In this document: piece by piece, positions 53,191 to 60,917 of the stretch
Position numbering within the stretch: the first letter of the stretch is position 1
Layout of the letters: every line of letters begins with the position of its first letter
From: CADEFX01 sp963806735
GTDB taxonomy: Bacteria; Pseudomonadota; Alphaproteobacteria; Rhizobiales; Hyphomicrobiaceae
Direction: 5' to 3'
DNA length: 64,000 nucleotides
Assembly (NCBI GenBank): GCA_963806735.1
Contig: CAWEBE010000001.1
Span: forward strand, 1-64,000
Notes under the pieces: generated by a model
The model's database searches: none
What the model saw: the letters and a program-made list of their open reading frames with translations, nothing else
Told to the model about the DNA's origin: nothing
Program-made: the position numbers and the translations under genes

Positions 53191-53574
53191 ATGATTGCAA
53201 ACGCCTTGCGCGCACTGGCTGTCTGTGGCCTGCTGAGTGGCCTCCTGCCGGCGCGGGTGAACGCTGTGGAGGACGGCAAGCCCTACGACGAAAGACTGAT
53301 GCGGCTGTCCGAGATTTTGGGCGCTGTGCATTACCTGCGCGAGTTGTGCGGTGCCAACGACGGCTCGCTCTGGCGCGATCGCATGCGCGAGATCATGGAG
53401 GGCGAGGGATCCACGGCGTTGCGCCGGGCCAAGCTCACGCGCAGCTTCAACAACGGATATCGCAGCTACGGCCGCACCTATCAGAGTTGCACACCGTCGG
53501 CCCAGACGGCCATCACCCGGTTTCTGACGGAAGGCAACGAGATCGCCGAGACGCTGGTCAAGAACGTGCCTTGA
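53191..53574 (+). CDS. TIGR02301 family secreted protein
   Basis: A 127-residue protein with a signal peptide (ALRALAVCGLLSGLLPARVNA). The mature domain matches TIGR02301: RLMRLSEILGAVHYLRELCGANDGSLWRDRMREIMEGEG and KLTRSFNNGYRSYGRTYQSCTPSAQTAITRFLTEG. Two conserved Cys probably pair. The family is restricted largely to Hyphomicrobiales and its role is unknown. ATG 53191 opens the signal peptide; an upstream frame overlaps the NUDIX gene. Confidence 0.88.
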   Translation: MIANALRALAVCGLLSGLLPARVNAVEDGKPYDERLMRLSEILGAVHYLRELCGANDGSLWRDRMREIMEGEGSTALRRAKLTRSFNNGYRSYGRTYQSCTPSAQTAITRFLTEGNEIAETLVKNVP

Positions 53575-53642
53575 CCTGATGCGGTAGGGTTGCTGATTCA
53601 CCTTATCTCCGTGACCGATGCCACGCCGCCATCCACTGCGTG

Positions 53643-53756
53643 CTAGAGCAGGATCGTTCGAGGTGGAATTGCGTCCGCGATCCATCTGGAGCGTGAGTTT
53701 TACTCCAGACCCATTGCTGGAGGATGGTTCACGCCTCGTGAGTTGATCGCGCTCCA
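53643..53756. repeat. Family C element (copy 5, partial, subtype with CGCGATCCATCTGG)
   Basis: CTAGAGCAGGATCGTTCGAG, CCGCGATCCATCTGGAGCG, then a diverged right half ending GATCGCGCTCCA. It lies upstream of the 83-residue gene, in the opposite orientation to copy 6 downstream of it. Confidence 0.75.
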
Positions 53757-53820
53757 ATCAACGCGCGGAGGCTCGGCAGGATCGCGGCGCAGGGCAATAC
53801 CAGCAACGAACTGGGGGAAC

Positions 53821-54072
53821 ATGGACCTGGAAGAATTCGGCCTGGCCGACAGCGATGACGACAGTCTACGTGCGCTGCATCTCATTCTGCAGGCGTGGGA
53901 GGACGGCGCGGCCAGCGGCCTGGCGCCGGAGCAGATGGCCTATGCAGCGCTGTTCACGGCGCTGAGCGACCTGGTGGGCGCCTACGGCGAGGATGCGGTG
54001 GCGCTGCTGGCGACCAACCTCGGCCAGCGCATCAAGTCGGGAGAGTTCTCGCTCTCCCGTGCGCGACACTAG
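53821..54072 (+). CDS. Small conserved acidic helical protein
   Basis: An 83-residue acidic, Ala/Leu-rich helical protein, MDLEEFGLADSDDDSLRA then LHLILQAWEDGAASGLAPEQ. It continues MAYAALFTALSDLVGAYGEDAVALLATNLGQRI. ATG 53821 follows GGGGGAAC. It has the look of a real conserved protein (regular helix periodicity, Asp cluster) but I cannot name it. It is bracketed by two family C elements in inverted orientation, and its TAG stop at 54070-54072 lies within the right one. Function unknown. Confidence 0.65.
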   Translation: MDLEEFGLADSDDDSLRALHLILQAWEDGAASGLAPEQMAYAALFTALSDLVGAYGEDAVALLATNLGQRIKSGEFSLSRARH

Positions 54073-54207
54073 CGCGCGATCGCCTCACATGAAGCACTGC
54101 TGCTTTCACGTGAGGCGTGCATCGTACGCTGGACCTTGAGTGTAGAGCAGGGTTCAGGCTCCAGATGGATCGCGACTGCGATGCCATGTGAAACGATCCT
54201 GCTCTAG
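54069..54207. repeat. Family C element (copy 6, reversed, long form)
   Basis: Read on the minus strand it is CTAGAGCAGGATCGTTTCAC, TCGCGATCCATCTGG, CCCTGCTCTACACTC, and a GCCTCACGTGAAAG / CTTCATGTGAGGC hairpin, ending GATCGCGCGCTAG. It matches copy 1 at 10371 most closely. Confidence 0.85.
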
Positions 54208-54312
54208 CGCCGGCGCAACAATCACATTTCGTGCACGATCCGGATTTTCGCCTCTCTGCCGCTGCAAGCTAAGCTTGCACACCGCATTGGACCTGAATGG
54301 GGAGGGGCGGAG

Positions 54313-55005
54313 ATGGTCAAACCGGATGCAATGGCGCCGGACGCCGCGCCGCGGCTGGTGAGATGGGTATCGCGGGCGCGCCGCGCCGCCATCGTCGTGG
54401 TCGGAGCGGTGCTGATCACCGCGATCGTCAAGTTCGTGGCCCTTGCCGAGCTTGTAAAGAAGGTGACCGACTACCTGGAGTTCACGCAATCGCCGGCGCT
54501 GCGCCTGGCCGAGAACACAGCGAAATCGGAGTTCTCGGATCGCCTGACGAGAATGGCGTGGCGACGCCTGTACCTGGCACGGCTGTTTGCTCAGCGTGTC
54601 GTCGACGAGGCGCCGCTGGGAGAGATCGACAGCGCGTGGTCGACGTATATCAACGCGTCGGCCGACTGGAATGCCGAGCTCATGATTCTCATCGTCGGTC
54701 TGGAGCGCTACTACGGCGCAGCCAAGAGCGACTACTTCGAGGGCACGATACAAATTGCCTTTGCCGCGCTCGACGACGCTCTACGGGCGCTGCGCCGCTC
54801 GGACGCGATGCGCAAGTTGAGATCGGCACAGGCTCTCGATGAGGCCGAGCGTCAGTCGGCTCGAGAGTTGTTCGAGACATTTCTCGCGCGTCACAGCGAG
54901 ATGAACGCCGTGCTGTACAATTTCGCCCGGTGCTTCGAGAAGGGGAACAGGTGGAAGAATGTCTGTGAGTTCACCGAGGCTGGCGCCAGCGCGTTTCCCC
55001 GCTGA
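54313..55005 (+). CDS. Membrane-anchored helical protein of unknown function
   Basis: A 230-residue protein. A single membrane segment at about residues 24-42 (AAIVVVGAVLITAIVKFVAL) is followed by a long helical domain with charged heptads, e.g. AWRRLYLARLFAQRVVDEAPLGEIDSAWSTYINASADWNAELMILIVGLERYYG. Two late Cys (FARCFEKG, NVCEFTE). The ribosome site GGGGAGGGGCGGAG is very strong. Family unknown to me. It stands between a repeat and a minus-strand gene. A helical sensor or scaffold is possible, but nothing proves it. Confidence 0.65.
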   Translation: MVKPDAMAPDAAPRLVRWVSRARRAAIVVVGAVLITAIVKFVALAELVKKVTDYLEFTQSPALRLAENTAKSEFSDRLTRMAWRRLYLARLFAQRVVDEAPLGEIDSAWSTYINASADWNAELMILIVGLERYYGAAKSDYFEGTIQIAFAALDDALRALRRSDAMRKLRSAQALDEAERQSARELFETFLARHSEMNAVLYNFARCFEKGNRWKNVCEFTEAGASAFPR

Positions 55006-55055
55006 GCGCCTTCAGCGCCGTGACCGGCCGAAGAGGACCGCAGTACGCCGGCTTG

Positions 55056-55277
55056 CTACCACCCGGCCCACGGATTCATATTGATGACGCGCGCGAGCGA
55101 TGCAAACGGCTTGCTGCACTCTGCGTGGTACTCACCGGTCAGGCCGTTCGCTCCATCCGGGTCCGTCTGAAACTCCACGCGCGTTGCGCGCTGGTCCTCG
55201 AGGATGGGCTGCTTGCACGCCCGGCACCAGGGGGTGCGATAGGCACCACCTTCAAACTCCGATCCATCGAGAGGCAT
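55056..55277 (-). CDS. Small zinc-ribbon/LIM-like conserved protein
   Basis: A 73-residue protein, starting MPLDGSEFEGGAYRTPWCRA. CRACKQPI provides CxxC; GEYHAECSKPFASLARVINMNP provides HxxC. The C-C-H-C spacing resembles half a LIM/treble-clef finger. The PWCRACKQPILEDQRATRVEF start and the conserved SKPFASLARV tail are familiar from hypothetical proteins of Hyphomicrobiales. ATG 55277 has GGGGGAA upstream. Zinc binding is inferred. It lies 168 bp from the GNAT gene on the same strand. Confidence 0.68.
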   Translation of the reverse strand: MPLDGSEFEGGAYRTPWCRACKQPILEDQRATRVEFQTDPDGANGLTGEYHAECSKPFASLARVINMNPWAGW

Positions 55278-55445
55278 GATTCCCCCAAACACGTCTTCCC
55301 CATCCCGGGGGGAGCATTGCACCTGCCGCTGCCTCTGCACAGGACAAAAGACAGTTTGCCGCGGAAGATGATCCGCTCTCGGATCAAGAGTCGGCAGGAC
55401 CGAGGGCTGCACACGAAAGCTGGCCCAGGCGAGCATTCGGGAAGT

Positions 55446-55934
55446 TCACCTGCGACGCACGAGATACCGCACCGTCTTGGCGCCGTCGTCGATCGTTGCA
55501 GTGCCGATTTCCGTAAACCCGAGTGCGGCGTGAAACGCGTCCGAAGTCGGGTTGGGCGGCTGCACGTTGACTTCGCAGGCGATGGTGGTGTGGCCAAGCA
55601 GCTCGGCTCGCCGGAAGAGATCCTCGTAGAGCAATCGCCCAAGACCCGATCGCCGATGGCTCTGCCCGATCACAATGCGATCGATGTAGAGGAATGTGTC
55701 GAGGCGCCTGCGGAACCAAAGGAAGTGGCCGCCGTCGTAGTCGTCGTTCTGCTCGAAGGCCAAGAGAAACGCAATGCCCGGCTCGATGACGGTCGCCACA
55801 CGAGCGCATGCGATCATGGCGTCCAGCCTGTCGCGCGCGAGTAGCGACGTTTCGCGGGCATTCTCATTGTTCAGGCGCAGCAGCTCAGTGCGAATTGGCT
55901 GATTGCTCTTCAAATCTTTGATCACAAATTGCAT
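55446..55934 (-). CDS. GNAT family N-acetyltransferase
   Basis: A 162-residue GNAT. The acetyl-CoA loop is QSHRRSGLGRLLYEDLFRRAE (R-x-x-G-x-G). The N-terminal half has RTELLRLNNENARETSLLARDRLDAMIACARVATVIEPG. VNVQPPNPTSDAFHAALGFTEIG is characteristic of the group. The substrate is unknown. The ATG at 55934 fits the length of close relatives. A family C fragment lies just upstream. Confidence 0.87.
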   Translation of the reverse strand: MQFVIKDLKSNQPIRTELLRLNNENARETSLLARDRLDAMIACARVATVIEPGIAFLLAFEQNDDYDGGHFLWFRRRLDTFLYIDRIVIGQSHRRSGLGRLLYEDLFRRAELLGHTTIACEVNVQPPNPTSDAFHAALGFTEIGTATIDDGAKTVRYLVRRR

Positions 55935-55947
55935 TGCCCGTTAGGTG

Positions 55948-55980
55948 CTAGAGCGCGATCGCCTCACATGGAGGCTTCGG
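55948..55980. repeat. Family C fragment (right end only)
   Basis: CTAGAGCGCGATCGCCTCAC then ATGGAGG matches the reversed right end of family C elements. The rest is missing, so this is a truncated copy. Confidence 0.6.
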
Positions 55981-56040
55981 CTGGAGGTTCCGTGCCAAGT
56001 CCGGGCATCGTTGATAACACGGGGCATGCGCCCGCGCCGG

Positions 56041-56389
56041 TCAGGGCTTCGGCTCGGACCCGAAGCGAAGCACGTGGCCGTCCGGGTCCTCGACCGCGAA
56101 TTCGTAGGCCCAGCTGAAGTTCCGCGGCGGGGTCCGGATCTGCGCGCCCTTGGCCGAGAACTCGGCGAAGAGGACATCGGCGTCGTCGCAGCCGATCCAG
56201 AGCCAGGTGCCCGCGTGACCTTGCTCGCGTTCACACAACATGATCGACTTGTGATCGCGCGACACCGAGATCATTTCGCCTGGATGGTCCCAATCCAGGG
56301 CAAAGCCAAGCTTCTCGATGTAGTAGCGCCGACTGATTTCGAGGTCTTCGACTTCGCAGAATGGGGGTCACATTCTCGATACTAGCCAT
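56041..56389 (-). pseudogene. VOC (glyoxalase-like) family protein, frameshifted
   Basis: A protein of about 115 residues when one frame change is accepted. The first frame begins MASIENVTPILR at ATG 56389. After removing one A near 56353 it continues VEDLEISRRYYIEKLGFALDWDHPG, then MISVSRDHKSIMLCEREQ, TWLWIGCDDADVLFAEFSAKGAQI and WAYEFAVEDPDGHVLRFGSEP. This is a standard bleomycin-resistance-like VOC fold with DPDGHVLRFGS at the end. Substrate unknown. It is the only VOC protein in this region and lies downstream of two paralogous secreted proteins. Confidence 0.75.
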
Positions 56390-56416
56390 GTGCGCCTTCT
56401 CCATGTCTAAGGATGT

Positions 56417-57058
56417 CTAGGGCTTGCGCGAGAATTCAGTCAGCTCCTCGACATGTGAGTCTCTGAGACGCCCCTCGTAGCGGGCTTCGGTCTTCCTCTT
56501 GACCCAGCGGTTGACCGCCGGGGCATACCAAAATACGAACGTCCACGTCGAAGACTTGGTTTGGTCCCTCGTGTTCACCAGTCTCGTGGTGGTGTCGATC
56601 CGGTATGTATCGAACGTGCCGGCGGGTGTCGTGACCTGCTCTTCTGCCACAACTTTCGCAAGTTGGGACGCGCGGAAGGCGACGCCCGACTGCCGATGCA
56701 TCGCATTTGCATCCCCGCGCCACTCCTTGCCGACCTGCAGCGGCTTCCTGATACCGATCCCGCTCGGTTGAACCTTCCAGGCCCCGTCGTCTATTCGCCC
56801 CCAGTCGAGATCGAATACCATCGTTTGCGGCCGATCCTTGCCCCGAATGGTGGCGCGCGCCGTGATCTCCTTGTCGTTGACGTCGACCACGACGACCGTC
56901 ACCGCATGTCTCAGATCGCCGGTCAGGTCGTCCTTGACGTCATACGACCAGCGATCGCCAACGCGGACGGGGCCTGGATCGTTCGTCTGTGCTGCACAAA
57001 TCGCGCTCCAGCAGAGCAGGGTCAGCGAGCAGACCGCAATACTATGCCTAATGGTCAT
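56417..57058 (-). CDS. Secreted protein, paralog pair member 1 (213 aa)
   Basis: A 213-residue exported protein with the signal peptide SIAVCSLTLLCWSAICAA. The mature domain: DRWSYDVKDDLTGDLRHAVTVVVVDVNDKEITARATIRGKDRPQTMVFDLDWGRIDDGAWKVQPSG, VGKEWRGD, VTTPAGTFDTYRIDTTTRLVNTRDQ and FWYAPAVNRWVKRKTE. The alternation suggests a beta barrel/sandwich like DUF3108-type or LolA-type lipoprotein carriers. It is a tandem paralog of 57211-57852, the same length. No function known. Confidence 0.72.
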   Translation of the reverse strand: MTIRHSIAVCSLTLLCWSAICAAQTNDPGPVRVGDRWSYDVKDDLTGDLRHAVTVVVVDVNDKEITARATIRGKDRPQTMVFDLDWGRIDDGAWKVQPSGIGIRKPLQVGKEWRGDANAMHRQSGVAFRASQLAKVVAEEQVTTPAGTFDTYRIDTTTRLVNTRDQTKSSTWTFVFWYAPAVNRWVKRKTEARYEGRLRDSHVEELTEFSRKP

Positions 57059-57210
57059 CTGACGAATTCCCCCTCACGCCCCGGTCCTCGTGCCAGACCG
57101 CCGCTGCTAGCGCGGATGCGCAAATGTGTCTGGGAGCAAGACCTCTTCGCCGGAAGACCGATGCCCCGGCTCACCGCCTGGAAAGCGCATCGGCTCCGTG
57201 TCATCCGGCG

Positions 57211-57852
57211 TCAAGGTTTTCGCGAATAATCGGTCAGCTCCTCTGTCTGCGACTCGCGCAAGCGACCCTCGATCTGGAGCTTATAGGTCCTGCGAACCCA
57301 ACGATTGATGCTCGGTGCGTACCAGACCGTAGCATGCATGGCTCCAGCTTTAGTCTGATCGTTGGCATTGACCTGGCGCGTCGTCGTGTCGATCTTGAAG
57401 GTGTCAAAAGCGCCTGCACTCGTGGTGATCTTCTCCTCGCCAACGACCTTTGACTGGCCCGTGATGCTGTATGCCGTGCCGCTCTGAAAGTGCGTGGCCT
57501 TGTTCTCGAAACGCCACTCCTTGCCGACCTGAAGAGGTGTCTGGATACCTGTGCCGTCGGACGGCCTGTACTTCCAGACGCTGTCGTCAATGCGGTTCCA
57601 GGCGCGGTCGAACACGATCTGGCGCGGGCGCTCTACGCCTCGGGTTGATGCGCGCGTGTTGATTTCGCTCTCGGAGACATCGAGCACGATGATTGTCGTT
57701 GTCAGTTTCACGTCGCCGGTAATTTCATCCGTGACCTCGTAGACCCAGCGGTCACCCGGCAGGACGCCGGCGATGTCGGCCACTTGCGCCGCGGCCGCGT
57801 AGAAGTTGGCGAACGTCGCCAGTAGGAAGATCAACAACCGCTTGGATCTCAT
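57211..57852 (-). CDS. Secreted protein, paralog pair member 2 (213 aa)
   Basis: A 213-residue paralog of the previous gene, with signal peptide LLIFLLATFANFYAAAAQ. The same motifs in the same order: GDRWVYEVTDEITGDVKLTTTIIVLDVSESEINTRASTRGVERPRQIVFDRAWNRIDDSVWKY, VGKEWRFE, ITTSAGAFDTFKIDTTTRQVNANDQ, VWYAPSINRWVRRTYK, LTDYSRKP. ATG 57852 with GGGAG upstream. Identity to member 1 is moderate, so this is an older duplication. The two genes are 152 bp apart. Confidence 0.72.
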   Translation of the reverse strand: MRSKRLLIFLLATFANFYAAAAQVADIAGVLPGDRWVYEVTDEITGDVKLTTTIIVLDVSESEINTRASTRGVERPRQIVFDRAWNRIDDSVWKYRPSDGTGIQTPLQVGKEWRFENKATHFQSGTAYSITGQSKVVGEEKITTSAGAFDTFKIDTTTRQVNANDQTKAGAMHATVWYAPSINRWVRRTYKLQIEGRLRESQTEELTDYSRKP

Positions 57853-57974
57853 GGGTGGTCTCCCGACCTTGCGATCAAGATGTCTGGAACGGGACCATGG
57901 AGGCGATGAGGACATGACGTCTGTCGCACCATTGTGCGGCGCGACTGTGACGGATCGCATTCCAAAGGGCTCAC

Positions 57975-58640
57975 TCAAACCGGTGGCAAGCCCTTGATCG
58001 CCACCTCGCTCAGCAGCAATGCGCCGAAGCCCACCAGCGACAGGCCTGCAACGCGATTGATGAGCCGCAGCGCGATCAGATCGAGGCGATGACGGATGAC
58101 GCCGATGAAGTTCGACGCCGATATCCACCAGATCAAGGCGCCGCCCATGACGGACGCCACCATGGTGAAGACATCGACGTAGCTCGAGAGCTCCACGTAA
58201 GAGCCGATGCCGCCGAAGATCGCGAACAGGCCCAACACGGCCCCCGGATTTGTGATGGTGAGGAAGAAGGTCTTGGGAATGTCCCAGACGAAATCCGCCA
58301 GGGAAGCATTCTCGTCTTTGTGAGGCGAATCGCTGACGAGGCGCGGCTTGGTGAAGAAGAGACGTAAGCCCAATATGACCAGCACGAGACCGCCCACGAG
58401 CTGGATGGCGAAGCGATGGTGGCGGACGGCGCCGGAAATCGCATTGACGCCGAGCGCCGCGCACAGCGCGATGAGGCCGTCACCCAGCAGCGTGCCGAGG
58501 CCCGCCGCCAATCCGCCCCAGAACCCGCGCTCCACCGCGCGCTGCAAGCACAGCAGGTTGACAGGCCCGAGCGGCGTGCTGATGAGAATGCCGATGATGA
58601 GCCCGACGGGGATGATCAGCGGGTTGGGGATGAACGCCAT
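57975..58640 (-). CDS. LysE family translocator
   Basis: A 221-residue six-segment membrane exporter: FIPNPLIIPVGLIIGILISTPLGPVNLLCLQRAVERGFWGGLAAGLGTLLGDGLIALCAALG carries the TPLGPVN signature, then FVWDIPKTFFLTITNPGAVLGLFAIFGG (NPG variant) and FSASNFIG-like loop ISASNFIGVIRHRL. ATG 58640 is used. It differs from the LysE at 34988. Substrate unknown. It is divergent from the next gene, with 112 bp between start codons. Confidence 0.9.
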   Translation of the reverse strand: MAFIPNPLIIPVGLIIGILISTPLGPVNLLCLQRAVERGFWGGLAAGLGTLLGDGLIALCAALGVNAISGAVRHHRFAIQLVGGLVLVILGLRLFFTKPRLVSDSPHKDENASLADFVWDIPKTFFLTITNPGAVLGLFAIFGGIGSYVELSSYVDVFTMVASVMGGALIWWISASNFIGVIRHRLDLIALRLINRVAGLSLVGFGALLLSEVAIKGLPPV

Positions 58641-58752
58641 CGCATCCTCGCCGGCGCGGAGCTGCCTTCGCTCGCGACATCGCGCAGCCCATTTGCTTGC
58701 GCGATCGTCTGCGCCGTATGCTGGTGCAACCCGCTCAAACCGGAACCCTCCC

Positions 58753-59373
58753 ATGCCGCCAGACACGCGCTTTGCGGCAATGCCCGCTGCGGTATTCCTA
58801 CTTGCGCTGCTTGGGCTTGTCCACGTTTGCGCGCCGGCGGGCGAGGTGTGGGCGCAGCGCGCCGAGCGCAAACCGCCCGCAGGGGCTGCACAGAGCCCCA
58901 AGGCCGGTTCGGAAATCCGCTACGGGACCGAGGGGCTGCCGGCGCCCGTGCTGGAAATGCGCGAGGCTATTCTGGCTGCGGTCCGCTCCGGTCAGATCGA
59001 GGACCTGCGCACGGCAGTGGAGCTGAACGAGATCAAGCCGGTGATCGCCGATACGGCGGTGGGTGACCCGATTGCCCATTGGCGGCAGGTCTCGGCTGAC
59101 GGTGAAGGGCGTGAGATTCTGAGCGTGCTCGGGCAGATCCTGGATGCGGGCTACGCCACCCTGCCGATCGGCAGGGACCTCGAGAACAACCGCGTCTATG
59201 TCTGGCCCTACTTCGCCGGGGTGGCACTGGACAAGCTCACGCCGGCACAGGACGCGGCGCTGCTCCGCATCGTGCCGGCGGCGATGGTCGAGGAGATGAA
59301 AAACGGCGGGCGATACACCTATTACAAGCTCGGCATCGCCGCGGACGGCACTTGGCACTTCTTCCTGCGGTGA
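58753..59373 (+). CDS. Secreted protein of unknown function
   Basis: A 206-residue exported protein: signal peptide AAVFLLALLGLVHVCAPAGEVWA, then a domain with REAILAAVRSGQIEDLRTAVELNEIKPVIADTAVGDPIAHWRQVSADGEGREILSVLGQILDAGYATLPI and ENNRVYVWPYFAGVALDKLTPAQDAALLRIVPAAMVEEMKNGGRYTYYKLGIAADGTWHFFLR. ATG 58753 opens the signal. Its last coding part is partly duplicated at 61765, beyond the glycosyltransferase cassette. Proteins like this occur in Hyphomicrobiales without known role. Confidence 0.72.
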   Translation: MPPDTRFAAMPAAVFLLALLGLVHVCAPAGEVWAQRAERKPPAGAAQSPKAGSEIRYGTEGLPAPVLEMREAILAAVRSGQIEDLRTAVELNEIKPVIADTAVGDPIAHWRQVSADGEGREILSVLGQILDAGYATLPIGRDLENNRVYVWPYFAGVALDKLTPAQDAALLRIVPAAMVEEMKNGGRYTYYKLGIAADGTWHFFLR

Positions 59374-59695
59374 ATTTCGGCGACGGCGGTGCTCCTGGGC
59401 GCGAAGTCTGCCCCGAATAGCGGATCATCCGATACCTCGCGGTGCACGGTGAAAGAGTGCCGTCTTCTGCCGTGCGCACCTGAAAATCTCTTGTTTCCAT
59501 TTGGCTCGCTCTTCCAACCATATCGTCTGAGATGGGCCATCCTCGGTGCGCAAAGGCCACATGGTGTGCGGGCTATGCCGTGCAAACGGAGATTTTGGTT
59601 GAAATCGCACGCGGGCCCATTTTCTCCCGTACGCTTATGATGTTTTGACTAGGCACCATTCCGGTGGGAGGAGCGGCCCGAGGGGCAGCAAAAGC

Positions 59696-60055
59696 ATGAC
59701 GCATCGCGTACCCACCGCACACGCATTGTATTTCGACGAGACGGTGCGAGGTGCCGACCAACTGGAAGCGCTGGAGGATTTGTTTTTCCGGAACATTCGA
59801 CTGCCAAACGGCACCTACAAGACCACGTATCGTCGCCGGCTCGACGATCTGAATGCTCTTGCGCGACAGCACCTCCCGCCCAAGCGGCCTCTCGACTTCA
59901 TGGATGTAGCCGTGTCATCCGGCGTGAGCACGTTGGAGTGGATCGAGTTTCTCGCCGAAAGCGGGATTCAATGTCGCATGACTGCACCGCCGTTTGCAGG
60001 TGCTCGCCGCCTCAATGAAGGGAACGAGATAGAAAGATTGCCCTGTCGCTGCTAG
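59696..60055 (+). pseudogene. Truncated SAM-methyltransferase-like protein (N-terminal part only)
   Basis: A 119-residue frame. Its first 90 or so residues, MTHRVPTAHALYFDETVR then LPNGTYKTTYRRRLDDLNAL and LDFMDVAVSSGVSTLEWIEFL, look like the start of a Rossmann methyltransferase with the motif I region. The rest, RMTAPPFAGARRLNEGNEIERLPCRC, has no family character. The expected C-terminal half is absent. This is a broken gene within the AT-richer cassette 59374-61769. ATG 59696 has GAGGGGCAGC upstream. Confidence 0.6.
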
Positions 60056-60104
60056 CAGAGACATGACCCTTTGGATTGAGCCTGGGTGACGAATGGGGAC
60101 AGCC

Positions 60105-60884
60105 ATGCATCTATTCTCGTTCTGGACCGGGCCGATATCGTGGTTGGAGCAGATGTGCATCAACTGGATATTGGCTCAAGGGCACACATTGGCCATCTAC
60201 ACCTACAATCCCGCAGAGCTGAAATCGGTCGATCGCCGGGTACAGATTCTCGATGCGAGTTCGGCACTTCCTCTGAGCGCAGAGGTGGCCCGGCAGTTGG
60301 CTGTCCGACCTTCGCTAACTACGGACGTGCTGCGGTACCAACTGTTGGAAATGCAGGCAGGCACTTGGGTCGATCTCGACGTACTACTACTGAAGCCGCT
60401 GCCTCAAGCGGATTATCTGCTCGCATACGAGGACCAGGCTCACACCTGGATCAACAATGCCGTACTTCGGCTTCCCTCCGGTTGCCCCCTCCTTCACGAT
60501 CTCATCGAGTTCTGCGGACAAAGGCCAGTCATTGGACCGTGGTGGCCTCTTAGCCGTAGATTGAAGCATCAGACGCTGGCCGCAATTGGCCGACCAATTC
60601 CCCCAGAAAAATGCAAGTGGGGCGTGTTCGGTCCACGCGCCCTGACATATTTCGCTCGGCGGCGAGGCTTGGACCACCACGCACGTGAACCCGAATCTTT
60701 CTATCCGCTCCCCTATGGCCGGACTGCGGATGTCTTGGACGTTTCAGTCGATATTACGCAGTATTTTACATCCGACACCGTAGCGGTTCATTTATGGGCC
60801 AATCGTCTCAGGAAATTCATCTCCAACGACCGCAAACCGCCACCGGAAACGTGGCTCGGGCGATATGCTGCCATGTATGCGTGA
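60105..60884 (+). CDS. Glycosyltransferase (GT32/TcdA-TcdB-like, DxD type)
   Basis: A 259-residue glycosyltransferase: HLFSFWTGPISWLEQMCINWILAQGHTLAIYTYNPA, then LTTDVLRYQLLEMQAGTWVDLDVLLLKPLP with the DxD nucleotide-sugar site, and a C-terminal AVHLWANRLRKF (HLW). These are the marks of the alpha-glycosyltransferases related to Gb3 synthase and OCH1. The acceptor may be LPS core or another surface glycan; that is inferred. It sits in an AT-richer cassette with a GT25 gene. The base use and codon use look unlike the neighbours. ATG 60105 or 60093. Confidence 0.82.
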   Translation: MHLFSFWTGPISWLEQMCINWILAQGHTLAIYTYNPAELKSVDRRVQILDASSALPLSAEVARQLAVRPSLTTDVLRYQLLEMQAGTWVDLDVLLLKPLPQADYLLAYEDQAHTWINNAVLRLPSGCPLLHDLIEFCGQRPVIGPWWPLSRRLKHQTLAAIGRPIPPEKCKWGVFGPRALTYFARRRGLDHHAREPESFYPLPYGRTADVLDVSVDITQYFTSDTVAVHLWANRLRKFISNDRKPPPETWLGRYAAMYA

Positions 60885-60917
60885 TACAGATGTAGCTCGC
60901 AACTTTGGATCTACTTC

